From a virus: a stretch of 53,789 bases of DNA. The notes under the pieces are model-generated. The model saw only the letters and a list, made by a program, of their open reading frames with translations. It was not told where the DNA came from and ran no database searches. Shown here piece by piece: positions 48,301 through 53,789 of this stretch. Numbering within the stretch: the stretch's first letter is position 1; the number at the start of each line of letters is the position of its first letter. The stretch is from the IMG/VR virus record IMGVR_UViG_3300028189_000018, positions 1-53,789 of that record. One strand, written 5' to 3'. Made by a program: the position numbers and the translations under genes.

Positions 48301-51300
48301 AGAACGCTTGTCCAGATGACCTTGGGGTATAAGTTTGAGTCCCTACATTAGTATTTTCCCAATCAGCCCAAATATAACCATAGGCAAAGTTATTATTTGA
48401 GCGATAGTCTTCACCGACACGATTTTTAGTAAGGTCAATCCCTGTATAAATATTGTTAATGCTTGAGATGGAGGACTCATCTTTTATGAGTTTTCCATTA
48501 GGGCTTAACTTCTCACCATATAGTTCTAGTAATGAGATCTTTCTTGCAGAGTGATAGAGAAGTTTCTTGATGTAGGAACTGCTGTTATCGTTGATGTTAT
48601 CTTTAATGTACTCAACACCTAAGTTATTAAACTGCCTGTGAGGTTTATTAATCATCACCGAAGGTCTTAATCCAACGGTTGTGAAAGAACAAAGACCATC
48701 TTTAGGGTTGTATAAAGAAAGATCATCGAGAGCCTCACCTGCATCACCTTTAGGTATGACTGTGATGTTACCTGCAAGGTTTCCACCGAGACCACTAGTT
48801 GTAACCCAAACTTGTTGATGTTTTGGTATTGTCTCATATTCAGTTAGAGCGTTATTAGATAACCTTTCATATTTACCCGCAAAAAGGTTATCCGAAGCGG
48901 ATAGCTCACTTGTTAGTATTTGAGCTGTGGGTCTAACTGTGTGGAATGGTTTAGAGCTTGTTGGTTTAACTTGATCAAACTCCGAAATGTGGTCATCTCC
49001 TTGTACAGACTTCTGCGTGATTTCAATGATAGTCTGTAGTCTTGAGTGTTGTGTGTCAGTAGAGTAAGTAGCAGACGCACCACCTTTATCACTAGGGTGT
49101 CCTTTATAGGCTCTCCAAGTGGTTGGATTGACATAAATAACACCCGATGTCCACATGAAGTAAGTATCTTGTACTCTTAGGTCATTCGCTTGGTCAATGG
49201 GGTACAAACCCCATGCCTGTGCTTTTGTTTTGATCACTAAGTCTTGAGGGTATCCATCAAGTCTTTTTTCAAAGTTAACATTAGGTCTAAAGATAGACAT
49301 TGAAGGACTTGGTGTGAAAGAGTCCACTCCATCTTCTAACCCATCACCACCAACAGTGCTTAAGGAAGACCCTAAGTTATTATTGAGGTTGGAATAATCG
49401 AGTAGGTTTCTACTGTACACTTCATCATCACTAGGTGCGATACCATCACGAACAAGAGATTCAAATGCTTTTTCAGTTTTAAAGTGTATCAGAGCAAATG
49501 ATCCAAAGTTATATTCGGGTTCATCGTCTGTGGTGGATTCCCCTTGAGCTAGAGTTTTAATATAATCTTGAACTAACCTTACCACTTGCCTGTATCGTGC
49601 AACTTGATATGAATAGTTATCTTCTTCACCGAATGTGATGTATCCACCTGCTGTGTCAAAGATAGATTTGTAATCTGCTTTAAACTCATCTTCATTAGGT
49701 GTGTTTTTAACGAAGAAGCGATCTCGTTCAGCAAATGGAGTAGTGATTCCTTCTGACGAGTAATCTTTTAAGGCAGGGAGTCTGTAAGATAAGAAGCTAC
49801 GATTTTGCTTTAAGACATGAGCATAAAATGTTGTAGGGTCTGTGATTCCTGTTGGATCATCAACCACTATTTCACTCCCTGGGGTGTCGATTGTGCAGTC
49901 ATAGTAAACACCGAGGGAATCTATAGCATAAGCTTTTAGATCACTTATGGGGTCACTTTCGGAGTAGAATGAGTTAAATGAAATGGTAGACGCAGATATA
50001 CTTGTGTTATGTTTCTCATAAGGAGAAAACAGAACGGGAATACCACCAGGTCTAACAGAAGACCCACTTGAAGGGTAAAACGCATCTGTATTAGTAAGCA
50101 GTCTTACTTTCCCTATGCTTGGATCAGCAGTTAAATCCCCATTAGCCCCAGTTCTAGTAGAGTTCGGTACATAGTTTCCTGTGTGTAGCTCATACAGATC
50201 GTATTGTCCTGTAACTCTTGAAGGGAAGGTATTGTTATCAGAGTTATTGAAGATGACTCCACCCGAAGCACCATCGTTGACTCCTGCACCAACACCGAGA
50301 TTTATGGCCGCTAAAACTCTATTTTCAATGATGTCCACAGTGGTAGCAGGAGTGTTGAACCCCTGTGCCACATTGTTATCATCAGAAGGAAATCTGATGA
50401 GTGCAAGAACACCTCTATCGGCAGGGAATAAAAGACCAGAAACAATTAACCCTACATCAAAGGGTGGGCTATTTGCATCTGTGGCATCTAATGCTTCATG
50501 AGATTTTCTAGGGTCAAATAGTTCAGTGCTAAAAGGCGAAGAGAGACTTATTGAGGCTTGACCGTTTTTAACACCTAAAGATGAAGTTCCTTCACCAGCA
50601 TTAAACCCTAACTTATAGTCAGAGGTATTGAAAAAATCTCTGTTGTTCTCTTCTGCGATGAACGGTTTTTGATATAAAAATGGGAATCTTAAATTGTCTT
50701 GGAGATTAGTTTGGAAGGCAGATCTTGGAACTGATTGTGCAATGTGTGGGTAGTTGCTTTGTGTGAACTGAGGAGCATCCATAAGCCAGGGGGTATCATT
50801 ATAAAGAGCTAGTCCATAGTAACTATTATCACTATTATCTCTGTAGTTTAGATTGATTGTGTCATATGCTCCGCTATCATTAACATACTTAGGGAACAGG
50901 TTGTCACTAGGGGCTTTGTCTGTTTTCTTGCCTACACCATAATGTGGCATATCATATTGAGCAGTCCATTTTTTTCTTGGTTGCTTCGCAGTCCAAGGTG
51001 GAGTGTCTACAATTTTTGCTTGTCCCCAATCGGGGCGACCCTCATGTGTGGTGGTTGTCTCACCATTACTAAATGTGATCGCTTCATATCCAATCTTTGG
51101 GGGTTGCCCCTCTCGTGCATCAGAGGTCAAGTCATCAAGATTTATTTGCACATTATTGCCAAGATACCCACCTAAATCATTTGATGAGATCACATCTGAA
51201 GCAGTAACGCTTACATCTAAGCCACTAATGATGGTGATGTCATTACTAGACCCATCAGTACCTTGACCTGATGAGATAACGACTCTATTTTTCTCTATGG

Positions 51301-51313
51301 ATTTCTTTGGCAT
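45308..51313 (-). CDS. Giant virion structural protein (2001 aa)
   Basis: I chose ATG 51313, with CGGAGAATAAA upstream and one base after the preceding stop; the longer frame overlaps that gene. The sequence is beta-rich, with Asp/Asn/Gly/Ser turns and few cysteines over the whole length. No enzymatic motif is seen. Its position in a run of large leftward genes and its size suggest a tail, baseplate or fibre component. It is the largest gene in the window. Confidence 0.6.
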   Translation of the reverse strand: MPKKSIEKNRVVISSGQGTDGSSNDITIISGLDVSVTASDVISSNDLGGYLGNNVQINLDDLTSDAREGQPPKIGYEAITFSNGETTTTHEGRPDWGQAKIVDTPPWTAKQPRKKWTAQYDMPHYGVGKKTDKAPSDNLFPKYVNDSGAYDTINLNYRDNSDNSYYGLALYNDTPWLMDAPQFTQSNYPHIAQSVPRSAFQTNLQDNLRFPFLYQKPFIAEENNRDFFNTSDYKLGFNAGEGTSSLGVKNGQASISLSSPFSTELFDPRKSHEALDATDANSPPFDVGLIVSGLLFPADRGVLALIRFPSDDNNVAQGFNTPATTVDIIENRVLAAINLGVGAGVNDGASGGVIFNNSDNNTFPSRVTGQYDLYELHTGNYVPNSTRTGANGDLTADPSIGKVRLLTNTDAFYPSSGSSVRPGGIPVLFSPYEKHNTSISASTISFNSFYSESDPISDLKAYAIDSLGVYYDCTIDTPGSEIVVDDPTGITDPTTFYAHVLKQNRSFLSYRLPALKDYSSEGITTPFAERDRFFVKNTPNEDEFKADYKSIFDTAGGYITFGEEDNYSYQVARYRQVVRLVQDYIKTLAQGESTTDDEPEYNFGSFALIHFKTEKAFESLVRDGIAPSDDEVYSRNLLDYSNLNNNLGSSLSTVGGDGLEDGVDSFTPSPSMSIFRPNVNFEKRLDGYPQDLVIKTKAQAWGLYPIDQANDLRVQDTYFMWTSGVIYVNPTTWRAYKGHPSDKGGASATYSTDTQHSRLQTIIEITQKSVQGDDHISEFDQVKPTSSKPFHTVRPTAQILTSELSASDNLFAGKYERLSNNALTEYETIPKHQQVWVTTSGLGGNLAGNITVIPKGDAGEALDDLSLYNPKDGLCSFTTVGLRPSVMINKPHRQFNNLGVEYIKDNINDNSSSYIKKLLYHSARKISLLELYGEKLSPNGKLIKDESSISSINNIYTGIDLTKNRVGEDYRSNNNFAYGYIWADWENTNVGTQTYTPRSSGQAFSIYRYDVEGYKVYQELELLPIGGDVVNGYALELCTGWDWVKNSDDSAAGVGLTFKYSQYVPVYRPVEANHTRTTLEDHADAKFLVIKGVDYYVEMHPSIPYDWNTNTNPAGGQDPTNFINYTEPKSSIGDLGGNATSDLSLIFSPSLTDKITDATALTSLYDFMGTTTNNHGEYVGHGVSPIEAGSAHATVNPKVGNTYHLAKLSLSSLAVFSITTNPLHPHPTTSVRVDTGGFATGTREFGDVIVEAIPTGRRQLPEYGNYTMDIRGYITVSGMGNDSIYASDQLQAVSTNSRLPLVSLFTPRKDTQERFLDESYRIEHSLAHLFKDKGAVPDFNYQFGNHQDTTVIPPNNGNTELRDNLIGPGIPNFGSGYNGGYISFPVRDESNVSPEGWLANATDLRLYSFHGYAGYLRNSLHMRRIQITSPLAFQDWLEAQVSGFPNMTRNHLSGAKYGTPPRGVLIYPYQDFDGNTISAFGYDLSNSGQATVNPLVDSESGFYLPNSNASLSAVEDVANNIAGNYGNSGTWLDDDAGGVGVSTDPILRHAQPTYSGGGFVASNVSPDVGYLRAFDLNFGKSVERSLHLPYWDTDWTETTTSGEEKDRLSTSATPKGLIESKEWERVKGDEFAPIKLRLVGVDWDMISYVDPQFPNARRDGTVYTIDNKQHLMRKRVMRVFVKVPGLTTWLDVGVMNGEVGESYVQYAGSPFGTFGVMSEGGATSDKTHPSLDGAGCCVSYKETFLVEEGLVALDLELDVGFVPAFMSVGDDTVSTDTIASSDNFLGQEKVIYVNNSDKFFSASKSDDLAYGKGGTEAPILVKVILGNPDFPKYEVHPENAFALVNRDDLLDETTLIANVYGSGTNAIFDIWPSPNKSYRGHSFPPDDRAPTWSRRGLMGIEVLRPDGSNFDHDLVVDRPDFADLSLFGSLKATKSGTSEDDRSHYMVYRQDSVSASGYLRGDTALEGTIKTNKQTYTFDDDLLDEGVDYEEKYSLSKKGEG

Positions 51314-51314
51314 T

Positions 51315-53789
51315 TTATTCTCCGAGCAAAAGCTGGTTTTTTGTGCGATAAACACAAGCGACTACATAGTTATCAGCGAGGGTAGATCTCATGTCTACAG
51401 AAACACCTTGACCCCAAGTATTCGTTTTAACAAAGACAACTAACACGACTTCACCCTTACGATAGAGCGTATGGTTATCATCAACAATCTTCATAAGACA
51501 TGGGATAGCTGTTTTATAAGCACTATGGTATCCACTCATATTCTTAGCGAAAGCTGATGGGAAATAACTTGAGTCCTCCATAGTGGGGTATACCACTCGA
51601 CTATAATCATCTTTAACTGGAGGTTGGCCTGGACCTGTATCTCCAAGAGTGATGTTCACAGAGGATACAAAAGGTACGAATGAGGGTAGGACAACTGACC
51701 CTGTGTTGATCTTTAAGTCATCAAGGAAAACATCTGAATTACTGAGAGTTTCATATTCTTTAAAGTCTGCACTCGCATTTGGATGAGTACCTAACTGATC
51801 TGTGGGGTTAAAGAATGGGTAGTGGTCATTTGTTTTGAGAAAGACACTAACTTCTTTACCTATGGCTAAAGGTTGAAGGTTCAACTCATCGGGTACAACC
51901 CCACCATTTGATACTGCTATGGGATTTGGAATAGCGAAATCTGAACCCGCAGTCATAGGTGCAGATCGGTTATAGTAAACTAACAGAGTACTATCTTTGA
52001 CTGTATCCGCAGGGTAAGGTTCTATTGGGAAAGCTTCGACTGTTAGTTTCCTTTGTCCTCCAGCCCAACCATTCACTGAGTTAGCCCAGCCTATCTTTGA
52101 TTCAGCGTGTTGATACTTTGTGGTTGCATTATCAAGAGTACAGGTAGTCAAACCTCCACTACTGTCTGTTATCACAGGGTCTAATCCCGACTTATAATAA
52201 AGTCTCCAAGGTAGATAAGCACTGAGCTTGGTATTAGACACGATCTCTATAGATTGTTGTTCGTACACATATTCAAGAGACACTTGTTTTGTCTTTGGTA
52301 TGACATTACTTATAGGGGGTGCATTACCATTCCCTAGACCTGGATAAGGGTCATACGCAAATGCAGGATCGGATTCAATGAGGACAGCCGATCCTGTTGG
52401 GTAACCCGAAGGATCTGGTGTAGGGACATCAATAGCAACCCCGCTCAACCCTCTATTAAAAGACGCATAGTCAAAGATTAACTCGATGAAGATTTCTTTA
52501 TTACTCCCTGTGGACTCACCATTGGTATCATCCCCAACAAGGTCGTAATTAGCCCCTGCCAATATACCACCATTAGCTGTGATAGGGTTTTCATCTAGGG
52601 TGATATTGATTGTATTAGACCCTAACCCATCAACACTTGATATCTTGACTTGTTGTTCGATAGCGTTAGTGTAATGACCATCGTTATGCCAACAGAACCC
52701 TATATCTAAGAGTTTTGGTGCAAAATTGTCAGCCTCTTGAGAAAAGGTCTGATTTCCATTGGTCGCCCAAAGAAGGTGACTTGAGACATCAAGCGTTGTT
52801 AAGTTTATTGTGATCTTATCTCCTGCGTACCAATAGTTCCCCGTAGTCGTATTGTTTCCTCTTGTTACAGTGACACCTGTTGAGGGTTGAGTTAATGTGG
52901 TAAAGGGCTTGGCTACGATATATATGCGTTCAGTTGTAGGTGTGTCTGACCACCTACGAGCAATATGGTCAAAGGTTCTTCTATGTTCACCTTCCCCATT
53001 TGCAACTCCACCATAGACATCACAAACTAGAGGGGTAGAACTTGCACCTCCCGAAGTATTCCCTGTTGTTTGTAGAGAGTGTGCTTTAGCAAACCATGTC
53101 CGATTCTCATTATCGAGTAGAGTATGATATTGATATTCAAGCTCTGCCGAGAAGTCTATTCCTCTAGGGTAAACTCTGCGTCTAAGATCAAGTACATCAC
53201 TTTGAGCGACTTCATCTGCAAATAACCCATCGGGTCGATCCGATTCGTTAATTGCTACATTATCCACATAGTCATTACCCACTAAGGTGTTTCCGTCATG
53301 ATCATGTAATGCACCTGTGTTGAATGAACCACTCGCATTAAAACCTGCGGTTCCAGCACCTGGAGATTTTCTTCTAAAGACACAACAGAGAGGGATAGCG
53401 TAAACATATCCATCAACAGTACCTAATGCAGTGGCATCGGCTTCTGAACCATCTCCAGCATACCATAAACCTGTGTCAGTAGTGTGTCTACTAAACGATT
53501 TTCCTGCTACGAAAGAACCTTGTGACCCTTGTGCGTAGAGGATTCCATTTTCAAACCCGAAAATCTGATGTGAAAGATTAAGATTTTGTTGAGTCCTGAT
53601 ACGATACTGAACTTGTATCCTTCGAGTAGAAGATACATTTACATTTGGGTCTTGTATATCATCAGGTAGGTGCGTTGAAATATCAGATAGTACATTCCCT
53701 GCATAATATACTTTATTAGCAGAAGGCTTTCCGTCACCATCAGAACCACCAGAAGGTTGTATTTGGATTTCAATCCCTGTAACATCTGA
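51315..53789 (-). CDS. Large virion structural protein, C-terminal 824 aa (5' end outside window)
   Basis: The frame stays open from the stop at 51315 to the right edge, so the start lies beyond the window; the GTG at 53282 is internal. A block near the edge (RRIQVQYRIRTQQNLNLSH, DTGLWYAGDG, GYVYAIPLCCVFRRK) aligns with the same region of the protein at 39070. The rest is beta-rich with no catalytic motif. It is probably a paralogous baseplate or fibre protein. Confidence 0.6.
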   Translation of the reverse strand, partial: SDVTGIEIQIQPSGGSDGDGKPSANKVYYAGNVLSDISTHLPDDIQDPNVNVSSTRRIQVQYRIRTQQNLNLSHQIFGFENGILYAQGSQGSFVAGKSFSRHTTDTGLWYAGDGSEADATALGTVDGYVYAIPLCCVFRRKSPGAGTAGFNASGSFNTGALHDHDGNTLVGNDYVDNVAINESDRPDGLFADEVAQSDVLDLRRRVYPRGIDFSAELEYQYHTLLDNENRTWFAKAHSLQTTGNTSGGASSTPLVCDVYGGVANGEGEHRRTFDHIARRWSDTPTTERIYIVAKPFTTLTQPSTGVTVTRGNNTTTGNYWYAGDKITINLTTLDVSSHLLWATNGNQTFSQEADNFAPKLLDIGFCWHNDGHYTNAIEQQVKISSVDGLGSNTINITLDENPITANGGILAGANYDLVGDDTNGESTGSNKEIFIELIFDYASFNRGLSGVAIDVPTPDPSGYPTGSAVLIESDPAFAYDPYPGLGNGNAPPISNVIPKTKQVSLEYVYEQQSIEIVSNTKLSAYLPWRLYYKSGLDPVITDSSGGLTTCTLDNATTKYQHAESKIGWANSVNGWAGGQRKLTVEAFPIEPYPADTVKDSTLLVYYNRSAPMTAGSDFAIPNPIAVSNGGVVPDELNLQPLAIGKEVSVFLKTNDHYPFFNPTDQLGTHPNASADFKEYETLSNSDVFLDDLKINTGSVVLPSFVPFVSSVNITLGDTGPGQPPVKDDYSRVVYPTMEDSSYFPSAFAKNMSGYHSAYKTAIPCLMKIVDDNHTLYRKGEVVLVVFVKTNTWGQGVSVDMRSTLADNYVVACVYRTKNQLLLGE

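Overview
This window reads as part of the genome of a large contractile-tailed bacteriophage. It opens inside a tail sheath gene, is packed with short overlapping genes on both strands, carries its own tRNAs, and encodes phage-type nucleic-acid enzymes: ATP-dependent DNA ligase, thymidine kinase, a TOPRIM primase, MazG and a sigma-like factor. It also encodes two lytic transglycosylase-like proteins and giant virion proteins of 1796, 2001 and more than 824 residues. A lipobox protein and a DUF481-like outer-membrane barrel point to a Gram-negative host. No integrase, transposase, CRISPR array or rRNA was seen. The exact phage and host cannot be named from sequence alone.

Layout. 1-4.3 kb: tail sheath end, then a small unknown gene and DNA ligase diverging from an inverted-repeat promoter, then a Trm1-like methyltransferase. 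4.3-9.0 kb: a tRNA region with Arg(CCT), Arg(TCT), an aberrant Tyr(GTA), Glu(TTC), Lys(TTT), two tRNA-like elements and a tRNA 3' remnant. Within it, about 0.86 kb between the second Arg tRNA and the Tyr tRNA has no credible gene but many stem-loops, and is a candidate large ornate non-coding RNA. 9.0-13.4 kb: rightward accessory genes (formylglycine-generating-enzyme-like, degenerate Nudix-like, lipoprotein, secreted proteins). 13.4-31.4 kb: mostly leftward virion or accessory genes, including three tandem structural paralogues, an actin-like ATPase, an outer-membrane barrel, a C39-like peptidase and a four-HTH protein. A rightward island at 21.4-24.1 kb holds a metallopeptidase-like protein, MazG and a metallophosphoesterase. 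31.6-38.9 kb: lysis, nucleotide and replication genes (two transglycosylases, thymidine kinase, sigma-like factor, primase, membrane metallopeptidase). 39.1-53.8 kb: four leftward virion genes, of which the first and last are paralogues.

Two regulatory themes stand out. A motif read on the minus strand as TTAATAGTTTATTTATA sits 35-54 nt before the start codons of ten leftward genes, with two further copies. A second motif, TGTGACCCCTTATYTATA, occurs as divergent inverted-repeat pairs before DNA ligase and before a lytic transglycosylase. The phage encodes its own sigma-like protein, which could read one of these classes.

Five otherwise unrelated leftward genes share one N-terminal module, M(R/K)R(S/T/L)ASEII..LE.RIARLEKQ, and all five carry the first promoter motif. 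This looks like a common targeting or oligomerisation tag on a co-expressed set of proteins, possibly packaged in the virion. The tag family and the large structured RNA are the most likely undescribed systems here.
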